Source: Spirochaetaceae bacterium (lineage in GTDB: Bacteria > Spirochaetota > Spirochaetia > Treponematales > Rectinemataceae). From it: a DNA stretch of 63,902 nt. The translations under genes were made by a program, and so were the position numbers. Below, piece by piece: positions 16,348 to 26,735 of the stretch; position 1 is the first letter of the stretch; every line of letters begins with the position of its first letter. The stretch is taken from positions 1 through 63,902 of the forward strand of contig JANYKC010000013.1 in assembly GCA_025358255.1 (NCBI GenBank), given 5' to 3'. Under the pieces are notes generated by a model. That model was not told the origin of the DNA and did not search any database. It saw only the letters and a list, made by a program, of their open reading frames with translations.

Positions 16348-18402
16348 TCAATCTTCCCAGGCCAAAAGGCTCGTTCCGGAAGCCGCGTCCGCCGCGCGGG
16401 TCGTTCCCGTGGAACTGCCAAGCCAGGCATACTGGGCCGCGATCTCGGGGTTCACCGCCGCGAGTTTCTGATGATAGGCCGCCGCGAAAGCCTGGTCGCC
16501 GATCTCGGCATAGGAACGCGAAAGCCCAAGGAGGACCTTGGCGTTCTTCGCATCCATCGCCAAAGCCTTGCCGTAGGAGGCGATGGCGGACTGCCAATCC
16601 TTCAAGACGTAGAAGATCGTGCCGAGGTTGACGTAGGCAGGCAGGTAGCTTCCCTTCGCGGTGCTGAGTTCGAACTGTTTCCTTGCTTCGGCGAGGCGGC
16701 CCCAGCGCGCGTAGAAGACACCCAGGGAATTGATCGCCGCCGAGGTGGCGCCAGTCTTGGTCGCCTCCGCCGTGAGCGCGGCCAGGCGGGGCGCCATCTG
16801 CACGTCGGTGAAGCGGCTTAGTTCGCTGGCGTAGCGCTTGGAGAAGTCGGGCACGGCCACGACGACGCCGCTGCCCACGAGGGCGGCAGGCGGATACTTG
16901 GCCCAGGCCGTGGCTAGGGGATGGAGCGCGCCTTCCTTGGACTGCAGGTTCTTCTGCCACTCCTGGGCACCGAGCTCCCAGGCTTGGAGGAAGGTCCCGG
17001 ACAGGGCGGTTGTCTCGACGGGCACCCATGCCTTGCCGCCAAGGAGGATAAGGGATTCAGGCTTCGCGAAGGTCTTGAGCACTTCGTCCGGAGCCATCTT
17101 GAGGGCAAATGCGGCATAGATGTGGCCGGGTATCGTGATGAAGGCAGTCTCGAGCCCCAAGGATTCGAGGAGGGCGCAGTACATGATGGAGAGGTCGTCG
17201 CAGTCGCCTGCCTTGTAGCTCAGGGTCTGGCGCGGGAACTGGAGGAAGTCGACAGTCTCCGACTTCCTGGTTGAGGCCGCATACGGTGAGGTCGGATCCA
17301 CCGTATAGGCGATGCCCCGCTCGAGGAGGGAGTCGAACATCGCCATGCCGAGCTTGAAAGGGGCGTCGATCGCGTCACTCCCGAGCCCCTTGCCCGCGCT
17401 GGCGACGTTCTTGGCGTATTCGAGGATGACGGGGTCCTTGGCCGTCACGAAGGCGGCGGCCCTGTCGTCATCCACCCAGGTCATGCCGTTCCGGTTCTCG
17501 AGGGCGAGGGTGGCCGCCTGGCTCCGCGTCACCTCCTCGCCGTCCTGCTTCCAGGACAGGCCTAGCTCGGCCTGGACCTTGGTGGCCTCGGTCACGTCGA
17601 GGATGGTGTTGCGGAAGAGGGCGTAGAGGGGAAGGTCGACGCTCTTGCCCGCCTCTATCGCGGCCACGCTCCCGCACTCCTTGGGCGCGTCCATATATTG
17701 CCTGATGAAGAGGGAGAGCCTCACGTTCTCCACGGGCTTCTTCGAAGCGTTGTGGATGGTGACCTTCCCGATGGCATGATCGTCATAATAGGCATGGAAA
17801 ACGGGGAAGACCTGGTCGAATTGCGCCGGACCGAACTCCAGGCTGGGGACCACGGGGCCGGCGGCGAAGCGGGGAGCGAAGCGCGCGGCCAGGGTCGCGG
17901 CCGCCTCCCCGCGCAGTCCGGCTATGAGGCGGTAGGACAGACTCGCGTCCAGGGAAAATGAGGGGCCCAGGGCAAGGCCGGCGCTGATCCCGCCTTCCAC
18001 AAGGGCGCTGACGGATCCGTTCGTGGCGTCACCTTCGATCGCCGCCCAGGTGATGCCGCCACCGAGGCGCGGTCCGATGGAAAAGGCCGGTCCAAGGGGA
18101 AAGCGGTACTCGGCTCCGAGCCAAGGCGAGACCATTGAGATGGAGCCCGGAATGACCAGGGGCGCGTAGTCGTAGCCGAGGGCAAGCGAGAAGGCCAGGC
18201 CGCCCTCGGGAAGGGCATACCGCAGGCCAAGCTCGCCGCCGTAAGCGGTCTTGAAAAGGGTGGAATTGAGGCCAAGGGGGATGGAAGCCCGGGGAGCCAG
18301 CGAAAAGGAGAGGCCGGCTTGCTGGGCGCAAAGGGAAGGCGCGAGGACCAGCCCGGACATGGCAAGCATGGAGAAAGCGGCGAACATGCGGATATTTTGC
18401 AT
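16348..18402 (-). CDS. Transglutaminase-like/TPR outer-envelope protein (copy 1)
   Basis: A 684-residue exported protein. A signal peptide (1-26, ending LCAQQ) is followed by about 160 residues rich in alternating aromatic/glycine strands, as in small outer-membrane barrels. A transglutaminase-like domain then carries Cys in AGDCDDLS, His in IPGHIYAAF and an acidic residue in WVPVETT. TPR repeats lie at about 585-660. The ribosome site GAGGAG precedes the ATG. It is a paralogue of the protein at 57550-59700, sharing phrase for phrase GDCDDL, PGHIYAA and GGKAW. It sits between tolC and a lipoprotein gene. The enzyme activity (cross-linking or proteolysis) is not known. Confidence 0.82.
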   Translation of the reverse strand: MQNIRMFAAFSMLAMSGLVLAPSLCAQQAGLSFSLAPRASIPLGLNSTLFKTAYGGELGLRYALPEGGLAFSLALGYDYAPLVIPGSISMVSPWLGAEYRFPLGPAFSIGPRLGGGITWAAIEGDATNGSVSALVEGGISAGLALGPSFSLDASLSYRLIAGLRGEAAATLAARFAPRFAAGPVVPSLEFGPAQFDQVFPVFHAYYDDHAIGKVTIHNASKKPVENVRLSLFIRQYMDAPKECGSVAAIEAGKSVDLPLYALFRNTILDVTEATKVQAELGLSWKQDGEEVTRSQAATLALENRNGMTWVDDDRAAAFVTAKDPVILEYAKNVASAGKGLGSDAIDAPFKLGMAMFDSLLERGIAYTVDPTSPYAASTRKSETVDFLQFPRQTLSYKAGDCDDLSIMYCALLESLGLETAFITIPGHIYAAFALKMAPDEVLKTFAKPESLILLGGKAWVPVETTALSGTFLQAWELGAQEWQKNLQSKEGALHPLATAWAKYPPAALVGSGVVVAVPDFSKRYASELSRFTDVQMAPRLAALTAEATKTGATSAAINSLGVFYARWGRLAEARKQFELSTAKGSYLPAYVNLGTIFYVLKDWQSAIASYGKALAMDAKNAKVLLGLSRSYAEIGDQAFAAAYHQKLAAVNPEIAAQYAWLGSSTGTTRAADAASGTSLLAWED

Positions 18403-18485
18403 TTCGGCTCCTCATCCAGATCAACTGCCCCTATTCTAGCCCGCCTTCGGCGCGGCGCAAGTGGCGCGATTCCGCCCGGGCGCGC

Positions 18486-19916
18486 CTACCTCGAAAAGGC
18501 CCGGCCGGTCGAGAACTCGAGGTCGAGGAGGGCGGACTCGGTCTGGTAACGGGCGAGGAGGAGGGCGAGCCTTGCCGAGATGTCGGCTACTCGTGCACCG
18601 CCTTCCTGGGTCCTCGTGATCGCCTCGTTCCGGAAGGAAAGCAGCGCGTTCCTCGCCCGCTCGGAGGAAAGGTCCGCGGCGGCCTGGGTCTGGACGACGA
18701 GGGCGGCCCCTGAACGCGCGGCCTCGACAAGGCGGCGGACCTGGATGCCCATGCTCCTCTTGAGCTCCGCAAGGCCCAGGTTGGCCTCCTCCTCCTGGAC
18801 CTGCGCCTCCTTGAGTCGCCAGACCGAGGCCAGGGAGTCGAAGAGCGTGACCTTTCCCCCGAGGGTGATGAGGAGGTCTCCGCTCCAGGAATCTGTCCAG
18901 TTGCCCGCGAAGAAAGGTATCTCCTGGCCGGTGAGGTCATAGGTCACGTTGAGGAAAAAATCCGGGATGCCCATGATCGATACCTCGCGGATCTGCCGGG
19001 CAAGCTTGGCCTTTCCGGCGCTTATCGAGAGGTTCTCGATCTCCGTGGAAGCGACCAGCGTGGATTCGAGGAGGGACTTCTCGTCCAGGCCCGGCAGGCT
19101 GTCGCGGAAGGCGGTGACGAGGTCCTCGGGAGCCGGCCTCCTTCCGAGGTAGAATTCGAGGGCGTCCAGGCCAGTCTGGAAGCTCTCCTGGGCGCGGACG
19201 ACCTGGTAGGAAAGCTCCGCCGCCCTCGAGCTGGCCTCGAGGACATCGAGCTTCGTGGCCGTGCCGACTTCGAAGGCGCTCTGCCCGTCCTCCACCATTG
19301 CGGCCATGATCCTGGCAGCTTCCCGCAGCTCCACCAGGGAGTCCCGGGCGAGGACGACCCCGAAATAGGCTTTTGACAGGTCGCGGACCAGGCTCCGCTC
19401 CTCGGAGGTGGCCGCGACCCTGGCTGCCGCCTCATCGAGCCTGGCCAGATCCACGGCCTTCCGGATCTTGCCCCAGGTCCACAGCACCTGGTCGAGGCTG
19501 GCCTGGATCTTGAAGTAGGTGGGCTCGGTGTCCTTGATGAGGACATAGTCCTGGTCGGGGATGGCGATCGGGTACTCGGAGCCGAAGGCGGGCGAAAAAC
19601 TGAAGTCGCCCTGGCCGATCTTGATGCCCTTGGGCGGATTGGTCATGTAGGTCGAGGTGCCGGTGATGCCCAGAGAGGGGAGGGCCTTGGTCATCGCTTC
19701 CTTGACCGCATAGCCTGCGCGCCCGATGTCGAGCCGCTTCACCTTGAGGCTCCCCGAGCGGGCCTTGGCCTGCGCGATGGCCTGCTCGAGGCTGAGAGGC
19801 GTCGCCAAGGTCGGCGTCGCCAAGGTCGGCGCGCCTTGGGCGGCCATGGGCATCGTGATGGCCAGCGCCAGGAGGAGGGCGCCGGCCGGTATCCGGAATG
19901 GAGCTGTTGTCATATG
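18486..19916 (-). CDS. Outer-membrane efflux protein (TolC family)
   Basis: Outer-membrane channel of a tripartite RND pump, 476 residues with a signal peptide (MPMAAQGA cleavage region). Two long helical hairpin halves typical of OEP domains are visible: ALDEAAARVAAT... and SSERARNALLSFRNEAITRTQ. A start at 19916 is preferred because GGGAGGGAC lies 8 bases upstream; the ATG at 19937 overlaps the previous gene's stop. It is the last pump component of the operon led by the TetR gene. Confidence 0.88.
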   Translation of the reverse strand, partial: HMTTAPFRIPAGALLLALAITMPMAAQGAPTLATPTLATPLSLEQAIAQAKARSGSLKVKRLDIGRAGYAVKEAMTKALPSLGITGTSTYMTNPPKGIKIGQGDFSFSPAFGSEYPIAIPDQDYVLIKDTEPTYFKIQASLDQVLWTWGKIRKAVDLARLDEAAARVAATSEERSLVRDLSKAYFGVVLARDSLVELREAARIMAAMVEDGQSAFEVGTATKLDVLEASSRAAELSYQVVRAQESFQTGLDALEFYLGRRPAPEDLVTAFRDSLPGLDEKSLLESTLVASTEIENLSISAGKAKLARQIREVSIMGIPDFFLNVTYDLTGQEIPFFAGNWTDSWSGDLLITLGGKVTLFDSLASVWRLKEAQVQEEEANLGLAELKRSMGIQVRRLVEAARSGAALVVQTQAAADLSSERARNALLSFRNEAITRTQEGGARVADISARLALLLARYQTESALLDLEFSTGRAFSR

Positions 19917-19933
19917 GCTGTCCCTCCCCGGGA

Positions 19934-22264
19934 TCACGGGAGCACGGTCGTGGTCAAGCCGTTGACGATGTTGTTCTGGCTCCAGGAGAGGAGGTCCTTG
20001 GTGAGGACCGTATCGAAGGTGTACTGCGGATCCGAGAATGTCACCAGAACGTTGAGCTTGTCCCCCCCGTTGGCCGCCGCATCGGCGGGCGGGGAATAGG
20101 CGGCGTCCCGGGACCAGGTGATCGTTGCCGTGTAGTTGCCGTTGGCGGCGGTGTTCACCACGAGGGATTCGGCGTTGGTCACGAGGTTGCCCGCGTAGTT
20201 GGCGGGTGCGGTGGTCGTGTACTGGATGGTCACGGTGACGCCGCTCAAGGTGACGTCCTTGGATGGGTCAAGGCTGTCGGCCCGGTACTTGCAGGTGCCG
20301 GTAAGGTTGACCTGGTAGCTCCAGCCGGTCTGGCGGGCCGCGACGATCTGCCAGGAGCCAGTCGCCGGGGCAGCAACGTCGGACTGCAGGGACTGGACCT
20401 CCAGGGCCGCCGTCGTGCGGTAGTCGGCGCTCTGGGCCGAGAGCTTGATGTCCTCGGTGTCCGTGGCCGCCGTGTCAGGCCTGGTGTCCGCCCAGGTGAC
20501 ATTGGTGAAGGAGAAGTTGCCGTCCTTGTCGGAGGTGGTGTTGAGGTCGTTGTTGGTGTTCGCGTCCGACATGCGATGGAGGACGACCGTGACGCCCGCG
20601 ATGCCCGTGACGCCGTCGCTCTGGTTCACCACCTTGCCCGAGACCTTGGGACAGTTGAAGTTGCGCTTGGTCACGTAGAGGGGAGTGGCCGGGGCCGCGG
20701 TCAGGTCGAGGTCCAGCTTCGAGGTCAGGGTGACGATCCAGGGACTCGCCTGGACGGTCTCCGAATTGAAGTTGTTGTCCTGTATGTAAAGGCGAGCCTG
20801 CTCGGTGTCGTGGTCGTTCGCGTCAAGCTCCGGTTTCGTGTCCGTCCAGGTGACGTTCTTGAACTCGAAGGTGCCGTCGCTGCCCACGGTCGCGGTCTGG
20901 GTGGTCAGGGGATTCTGGTTGTTCGAGGCCAGCGCGAGGGCCACGGTGACGCTGTTGACGCCCACGCTTCCCCCCTTGAGGAAGACCTGGCCCTTGACGC
21001 TGGCCGTGGTGAAGGTCGCGTCCCCCGCCACGATCGCGAGGGGCGTAGCCAGGGAGCTGAGGTCGAGCGAGCTGTCCGAGGTCACGCTCACCTCGAGGGG
21101 CTTGTCCGAGTCGTTCGTGGAATAGTAGTTGCCGTCATTGAGGTAGATGCGGGCGACCGTGACATCGTCGTGCTTGGTCCCCTGCGTGCCGGTGGCCGCG
21201 TCGCTGTGGGTCGGCCTGTTGTTCGTCCAGGTGGCCTGGGTCTTGTCGAACACGAACCAGCCGTCCACCCCGCCGACTTGGGCAGTGGTCACCGTGGCCG
21301 CGGCGGCTCCGGAGACGGGGAACTGGAGGGCCACCGTGACCTTGTTCATGCCCGCGCCCGCCTTGTCCGCGACCCTGCCCTTGACGAGGAGGGCCGTGAA
21401 GGTGGAGCTGGAAACGACCACGGGGGTGGAGACGATGTCGACGATGGCATCCCCGCTCGTGATCGTGAAGGGCACCTGGGCGTCCTTGTAGCGCTCGTCC
21501 GCGGAATTGGCATCGGAGTACCAGGCCGGATCATCGACGTAGATCTTGACCAGCTCGGTCGCGGTTCCGTCCAGGATCGCCCTGGGGGAGAAGGCCTTGG
21601 CCGGAGTCGGCTTCGAGTCGAGGTCCTCCCAGGTGATGTCGGAGAAGTTGAAGATGCCGACCTCCCCGTTCACGGTCGCGGTCGTGGCCGTGTAGTCCGC
21701 CTTCTCGTCGACGGTCGTCATGAGGTCGAGGACGACGTTGACGCCGTTGACGCCCGCGCCTTTCTCGTTCACGACCTTGCCCCGCAGCTCCGTGGTGACG
21801 ATCTTCACGAGCTCGATCGTGGGGACGACATTGCTCGAGTCCGAGAGGATGCCGGGGACCTTGACCACCTGCGGGAAGTAGCCCTTGCGCATGACCTTGA
21901 TCCAGAGCTCGCCGGAGTCGCCCTCGTCCGCGAAGGCGGGGTCGGTGGTGGTCCACATCACCTTGTGGCTCCAGTAGCCGTCGTTGTTGGCGCTCGTCAT
22001 GCTGCTCGTGCGGATCGAGGGGAGGGCAGCCGCGTTCAGTCCGGGGTCCTCGAGATAGACGAGGACCTCTGCGCCGTTGATCCCAGCCACGGCGCCGTTG
22101 GCGTCCGGCTTCGATTCCTTGACATAGCCCGAGACGGTCGCGGAGTAGTAGCGCAGGCCGCAGGACGAGAGCGACAGGGCGCCCATGAGGACGGCGCCCG
22201 CCAGGCGTGCGGCGCCCGCCAGGCGCGTGGATTTATTGATAGTTGGAATCATCGTGGTGGTCAT
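19934..22264 (-). CDS. Repeat lipoprotein with carboxypeptidase-regulatory-like domains
   Basis: A 776-residue lipoprotein. Lipobox LSSC lies near residue 35. At least six repeats of about 110-120 residues follow, each with a G.V.(N/D)..GaGvngV.V.L pattern, typical of CarboxypepD_reg/Ig-like beta-sandwiches. ATG at 22264 has an AGGAG site 8 bases upstream; ATG codons at 22312 and 22297 have none. The gene is between the adaptor and tolC genes of the pump operon, an unusual place. A role as an extra pump component, surface ligand or cargo is possible; none is demonstrated. Confidence 0.8.
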   Translation of the reverse strand: MTTTMIPTINKSTRLAGAARLAGAVLMGALSLSSCGLRYYSATVSGYVKESKPDANGAVAGINGAEVLVYLEDPGLNAAALPSIRTSSMTSANNDGYWSHKVMWTTTDPAFADEGDSGELWIKVMRKGYFPQVVKVPGILSDSSNVVPTIELVKIVTTELRGKVVNEKGAGVNGVNVVLDLMTTVDEKADYTATTATVNGEVGIFNFSDITWEDLDSKPTPAKAFSPRAILDGTATELVKIYVDDPAWYSDANSADERYKDAQVPFTITSGDAIVDIVSTPVVVSSSTFTALLVKGRVADKAGAGMNKVTVALQFPVSGAAAATVTTAQVGGVDGWFVFDKTQATWTNNRPTHSDAATGTQGTKHDDVTVARIYLNDGNYYSTNDSDKPLEVSVTSDSSLDLSSLATPLAIVAGDATFTTASVKGQVFLKGGSVGVNSVTVALALASNNQNPLTTQTATVGSDGTFEFKNVTWTDTKPELDANDHDTEQARLYIQDNNFNSETVQASPWIVTLTSKLDLDLTAAPATPLYVTKRNFNCPKVSGKVVNQSDGVTGIAGVTVVLHRMSDANTNNDLNTTSDKDGNFSFTNVTWADTRPDTAATDTEDIKLSAQSADYRTTAALEVQSLQSDVAAPATGSWQIVAARQTGWSYQVNLTGTCKYRADSLDPSKDVTLSGVTVTIQYTTTAPANYAGNLVTNAESLVVNTAANGNYTATITWSRDAAYSPPADAAANGGDKLNVLVTFSDPQYTFDTVLTKDLLSWSQNNIVNGLTTTVLP

Positions 22265-22308
22265 GGCCTTCGCTCCTGTGTGTCCTGTCTCGTTCATATC
22301 TCTGGCCT

Positions 22309-23592
22309 TCATTCGACGGCGACCATGCTGTCGCCGTCGGCCAGGAATTCCTGCCCGGCCGTCACCACGAGGGTGCCTGCTTCCAGCCCCCCGCGTATCT
22401 CGACCGAGGAGCCGTCCGATTCCCCGAGGGTCACCTGGCGGCGGCGCGCCACGCCACCCTCGCCGACGATGACATAGTCGAGGCCGTTTTCGGTGAAGGT
22501 GGCGCGCTCGGGGATGAGGAGAGCCTGCCTCCTGGCCTCGATGGGAAAACGTATCTTCGCGAGCATGCCGGGGCGAATGGCCCCATCGGCGTTCGAGATG
22601 GCCACCCGCACCGTGTAGAGCATCGTGCGGGGATCCGCGGCGGGGCTGACCCGTTCCACGATGCCGACCCTTTCCGCGTTCCTGCCCCCGAGGGCGGCGA
22701 TGGAAACCTTGAGGCTCATGCCTCGATGCACGAAGCCGATCGAACGGTCGCTGAGGCCGGCCTCGGCCAGGACGTTCGAATCGTCGATCACGACAAAGGC
22801 CAGGGAGGATGGCCCGATCATCGCGCCCGGCTCCACGTCGCGCCAGGACACGTGGCCGGCAAGGGGCGAGGCGATCGCCGTGGAATCGAGCTGGCTCTTG
22901 GCGAGGTCGGCCTGGGCCTGCGCGGCGTCGACCTGGCCGGAGAGCACCTCCCCGGCCTGCTTGCCCGACTTGTCCCTGACGATCTCCAGGGCCTTCCTGG
23001 CCGCCTCGAGCTGGATGCCGGCTCCCCGGAGCCTGGCGTCGACCTCGTCCATCTGCTGCCTCGACACGACTCCGCCGTCGTACAGGCGCTTGGTCTTGTC
23101 GAAGCCCTTCTGGGTCTCGTCGCGGGCGATCTGGGCCTGGTCGAAATTGGCCTGGGCCTGGAGGAGCTGGGATTCCTGGCCGGTCTCGTTGCTTCTCGTG
23201 AGGTTGGCCCTCGAGCTCTGGAGGGCGGCCTGGGCCTGGCGGTACTGGGCGTCGTAGTCGCCGGACTCGAGGGTGAGGAGGGCCTGGCCCTTCTGGACAA
23301 AGTCGCCGACGCGCGCCAGGACGGTCTCGACCCGTCCGCCGACCTTGGGCGTGATGTTGACCTGGCTGGCGGGCAGGATGCGCGCGGCGTACTCGGCCTC
23401 AAGGGCGAAGGGCTTCATGCTCGCCACCATGGCGGAGACGGCGCGGGGCGGGCGCGCAGCCTGAGGTTTTTCCTTCGCGCAGGAGAGGGGAAGGAGGGCT
23501 GCGCCTACGGCGGCGACAATGGCCAGGGCGAGCCCGGCGCGGGCAATGGCGCGATTCGTGGCGGGGCGGGCGTTTCGTGTCAGGTCGTTCAT
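22309..23592 (-). CDS. RND efflux periplasmic adaptor (MFP/HlyD family)
   Basis: Links the inner-membrane pump to TolC. The 427-residue lipoprotein has lipobox LPLSC near residue 38. A lipoyl half-motif (ITPKVGGRVETVLARVGD) is followed by a long coiled coil (about residues 115-220) and the second lipoyl half (ASPLAGHVSW). The beta-barrel and membrane-proximal domains follow (ATFTENGLDYVIVGEGG). ATGA overlap with the pump gene stop indicates coupled translation. Confidence 0.93.
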   Translation of the reverse strand: MNDLTRNARPATNRAIARAGLALAIVAAVGAALLPLSCAKEKPQAARPPRAVSAMVASMKPFALEAEYAARILPASQVNITPKVGGRVETVLARVGDFVQKGQALLTLESGDYDAQYRQAQAALQSSRANLTRSNETGQESQLLQAQANFDQAQIARDETQKGFDKTKRLYDGGVVSRQQMDEVDARLRGAGIQLEAARKALEIVRDKSGKQAGEVLSGQVDAAQAQADLAKSQLDSTAIASPLAGHVSWRDVEPGAMIGPSSLAFVVIDDSNVLAEAGLSDRSIGFVHRGMSLKVSIAALGGRNAERVGIVERVSPAADPRTMLYTVRVAISNADGAIRPGMLAKIRFPIEARRQALLIPERATFTENGLDYVIVGEGGVARRRQVTLGESDGSSVEIRGGLEAGTLVVTAGQEFLADGDSMVAVE

Positions 23593-26500
23593 GTTGGTGA
23601 CTCCACAGTCATGGCGGCGGTCTCGGTGGTGGTTTGGACGGTCGCGGCGATCTCGGGAAGCCCGCGCTTCCGGCGCCGGCGGCTGCCCTGCCGAGCGTCG
23701 TCGATGAGGGTATAGACCACCGGGATGAGGATCGGCGAGAGGAGGGTCGAGGTGATGATACCCCCGATGAGGAGTATGGCCATGCTCGACTTGATCTCCG
23801 AGCTGGAGCCCGTCGAGATGGCGAGGGGGAGCATGCCGACGACCATCGTCACCGAGGTCATCATGATGGGCCGGAGGCGCGTCGTCCCCGATTCGAGGAG
23901 GGCGTCCCTCAGGGACATGCCCCGCTTCACGAGGGTGTTCGCGTAATCGATGAGGAGGGTGCCGTTCTTCGAGGAGAGCCCGTCGAGCATGATGATGCCG
24001 ATGAAGACAACTATGTTGATCGGCTTTCCGGTGATCGCGAGGGCGCCGAGCCCGCCGATGATGCCCGCGGGGAGGGAGAGCATGCGGATGAGGGGGGTCA
24101 GGTAGGAATCGTAGAGTACGAGGAGGACCAGGTAGAGGAGGAAGACCGAGGCGGCCAGGGCCCAGGCCAGCGAGCCGAAGGAGTCCGTCATCATGGAGGC
24201 GTCCCCCTTGAACTCCATCTTGTAGCCTACGGGCGCGGGGCTCGCGTTGATCTTGCCCTGGATTTCGGACTTGACCGCGCTCAGGGCCCGGCCCTCGAGG
24301 TTGGCCTGGATGGTGGCAACGTTCGAGCGGTTGAGCCGCGTAAGGGTGGTGGAGGCGGCGTCGCGGCCTATCTCGGCGATCTGCCCGATCGCGACGAGGC
24401 CGCCCATGGGGCTCGCGAGGCGTATGGCCGCGATGTCCGCGGCCGTCCTCGTCTGCTCAGGCAGGAAGCGCACGATCATGTCGAATTCGTCGCTCCCCCG
24501 CCGGAAGACACCCACGTCGGTGCCCGCGAGGGCGGTGCGGAGGGCCATCGCCGCATCCCCTACGGTCAGGCCGTATTGGGAGAGGGCGAGGCGGTCGATG
24601 CGGAGGGTGATCTCCGTGCGCCTCGTCCTCATCGAGTTGTCGACGTCCACGGCTCCGGGCGTCGACCTGACGTAGCCCTCGATGCGGGAGGAGAGGTCGG
24701 CGATGACCGCGCGGTCAGGACCGATGACATTGATGATGAGGGACTTCGAGCCGTCGGTCGAGGTCTGCTCGATGATGGACTGCTCCGTGACGGAGAAGAT
24801 GATGCCCGGAAGGCCGGCGCCCCAGGTCCGGAGCTCCTTGGCAAGCTCGGATTGGCCCTTTTTCCTCTCGCCTTTTTCCTTCATCTTCAAGGTCAGCTGG
24901 GCACGGTTGGACACCGCGCCAGTCCCTACGGAGCTGTACACGTCCTTCGTCTCGGGCAGCGCGAGCAGGTGCCCCTCCACCGTCCTCACGATGGCGTCCG
25001 TGCGGGAGATGTCGGCGCCGGAATCGAGGGTGATGTCGATCACGAGCTTGCCCTGGTCGAACTGCGGCATGAACTCGGTGCCGACAACGCCCAAGGGAAG
25101 GAGGGCGATGGAGGCCACGAAGAGGGCGGCGATGGAGCCGAGGACGAGAAGGCGGTGCCTGAGGGACCACTCCAGGAAGGCGCGATAGGCGGGCTTTATC
25201 CTGATCTCGAAAATGCCGGGCTTGCGGACCTTCCGCTTCGCCTCCGCCTGCGCCGTGGGGCGCTTGCCCCTGCCCATGAGCCGCGAGGCGAGGGCAGGCG
25301 TCAGGGTGAAGGAGACGAAGAGGGAGAAGAGGGCCGCGAAGACGATGGTGAGGCCGAACTGCCGGAAGAACTGCCCGACCAGGTCGGACAGGAAGGCCAC
25401 GGGGGCGAAGACCACGACATCGGAGAGGGTGATGGCCACGGCCGCCATCCCGATCTCCCGCCGGCCATCGATGGCCGCGGTCACCGGATCCTTGCCCATG
25501 GCGTGGTGTCGGTGGATGTTCTCGAGGACGACGATCGAGTCGTCGACGAGGATGCCGATGCACAGCGCCAACGCCATGGTCGACACGATGTTCAGCGTGA
25601 AGTTGAGCATGTACATCATGAAGAAGGTCGCGATAAGGGAGCTGGGAATGGCGACGAGGACGATGAGGGAGTTGCGCCATTCCCGGAGGAAGAGCCAGAG
25701 GACGAGGGCTGTCGAGATGATGCCGATGATGAGGTCGCGCATCGTTTCCTTGAGCGAGGCGTCGATGAAGAGGGTCTCGTCGGAAGCGATCCGGAATTCC
25801 ATGTTCTTGGGCATGGAGGCGGTCTCCCTGGCCAGGACCGCCTTGATCCGCGTGGTCGTGGAGACGATGTTGGCGTCGTTCGCCTTGACGACGGTCATGC
25901 CGATGGCCGATTTCCCGTCCATGCGGATGTGCCCCTCGCCTTCGGGCAGGACGTACTTCACCTCGGCTATCTCGCCCAGGGGGACGGCGCCGCCACGGGG
26001 CAAGGGTATCTGGAGGCCGCGCAGCTCCTCGAGGGAGGAGAACTGGCCCTCTATGCGCACGGATCGCTGGATGCCACCCTCCCGCAGGAGCCCGGCGGGC
26101 GCGTTGAGGTTGTTGGCCTTGAGCATGCCGATGACGGTCTGGAGCCCGAGCCCCCAGCTCTCGGCCGCCATCCGGTCAAGGACGATCTCCACCCGCTTTT
26201 TCGGGGCGCCGGCGAGCTTGACCTGGCCGACGCCATTCACGTTCTCGATGGTCTTCTTGAGCGCGTCGGCCTGGGCGTAGAGGTCCTCATAGGGCACGCT
26301 GCCGGAAAGGGAGAGGAGGAGGATGGGGCGGGCGTTGAGGTTGAACTTGATGACGACGGGCTTCGAGGCGTCGGCCGGAAACTTGTCCATGATGCCGTCC
26401 ACCGCCTTCTGTGTGTCCATCACGGCGGTGTCGGGGTCGGTGTCCATGGAGAACTCGAGGATCACGTAGCCGAAGCTCTCGAGGGAGGTGGCCCTGATCG

Positions 26501-26735
26501 TGCGGATGCCGGCGAGGCTCGAGACCGATTCCTCGATCGGCTTCATGAGGTCGTTCTCGATCTCCTTGGATCCGGCGCCTGCGTAGATGGCCTGCACGAC
26601 GACATAGGGCGTATTGGTGGTCGGGAAGAGGTCGGCGCCGAGATTGAAGTAGCCCATGGTCCCGAGGCCGATGCAGAGGGCGAAGATGGCGACGAGGGCA
26701 GTGGGCCTTTTTACCGACAGTTCTGTGAGGGTCAT
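23589..26735 (-). CDS. RND multidrug/solute efflux pump (AcrB/HAE1 type)
   Basis: Inner-membrane proton-driven exporter of 1048 residues, full length for HAE1 pumps. Visible marks are the N-terminal membrane helix with SVKRPTALVAIFALCIGLG, the large porter domain, and the TM4 segment LALCIGILVDDSIVVLENI with the paired aspartates used for proton relay. The second half repeats the architecture (IMLDGLSSKNGTLLIDYAN). It is preceded by a TetR regulator with a 4-base overlap and followed by its adaptor. The substrate cannot be deduced. Confidence 0.96.
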   Translation of the reverse strand: MTLTELSVKRPTALVAIFALCIGLGTMGYFNLGADLFPTTNTPYVVVQAIYAGAGSKEIENDLMKPIEESVSSLAGIRTIRATSLESFGYVILEFSMDTDPDTAVMDTQKAVDGIMDKFPADASKPVVIKFNLNARPILLLSLSGSVPYEDLYAQADALKKTIENVNGVGQVKLAGAPKKRVEIVLDRMAAESWGLGLQTVIGMLKANNLNAPAGLLREGGIQRSVRIEGQFSSLEELRGLQIPLPRGGAVPLGEIAEVKYVLPEGEGHIRMDGKSAIGMTVVKANDANIVSTTTRIKAVLARETASMPKNMEFRIASDETLFIDASLKETMRDLIIGIISTALVLWLFLREWRNSLIVLVAIPSSLIATFFMMYMLNFTLNIVSTMALALCIGILVDDSIVVLENIHRHHAMGKDPVTAAIDGRREIGMAAVAITLSDVVVFAPVAFLSDLVGQFFRQFGLTIVFAALFSLFVSFTLTPALASRLMGRGKRPTAQAEAKRKVRKPGIFEIRIKPAYRAFLEWSLRHRLLVLGSIAALFVASIALLPLGVVGTEFMPQFDQGKLVIDITLDSGADISRTDAIVRTVEGHLLALPETKDVYSSVGTGAVSNRAQLTLKMKEKGERKKGQSELAKELRTWGAGLPGIIFSVTEQSIIEQTSTDGSKSLIINVIGPDRAVIADLSSRIEGYVRSTPGAVDVDNSMRTRRTEITLRIDRLALSQYGLTVGDAAMALRTALAGTDVGVFRRGSDEFDMIVRFLPEQTRTAADIAAIRLASPMGGLVAIGQIAEIGRDAASTTLTRLNRSNVATIQANLEGRALSAVKSEIQGKINASPAPVGYKMEFKGDASMMTDSFGSLAWALAASVFLLYLVLLVLYDSYLTPLIRMLSLPAGIIGGLGALAITGKPINIVVFIGIIMLDGLSSKNGTLLIDYANTLVKRGMSLRDALLESGTTRLRPIMMTSVTMVVGMLPLAISTGSSSEIKSSMAILLIGGIITSTLLSPILIPVVYTLIDDARQGSRRRRKRGLPEIAATVQTTTETAAMTVESPT

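Noticed and set aside
19898..22477. An 859-codon open frame on the + strand opposite the repeat lipoprotein.
   Set aside because: Same GC-driven antisense artefact; the minus strand has signal peptide, repeats and ribosome site.
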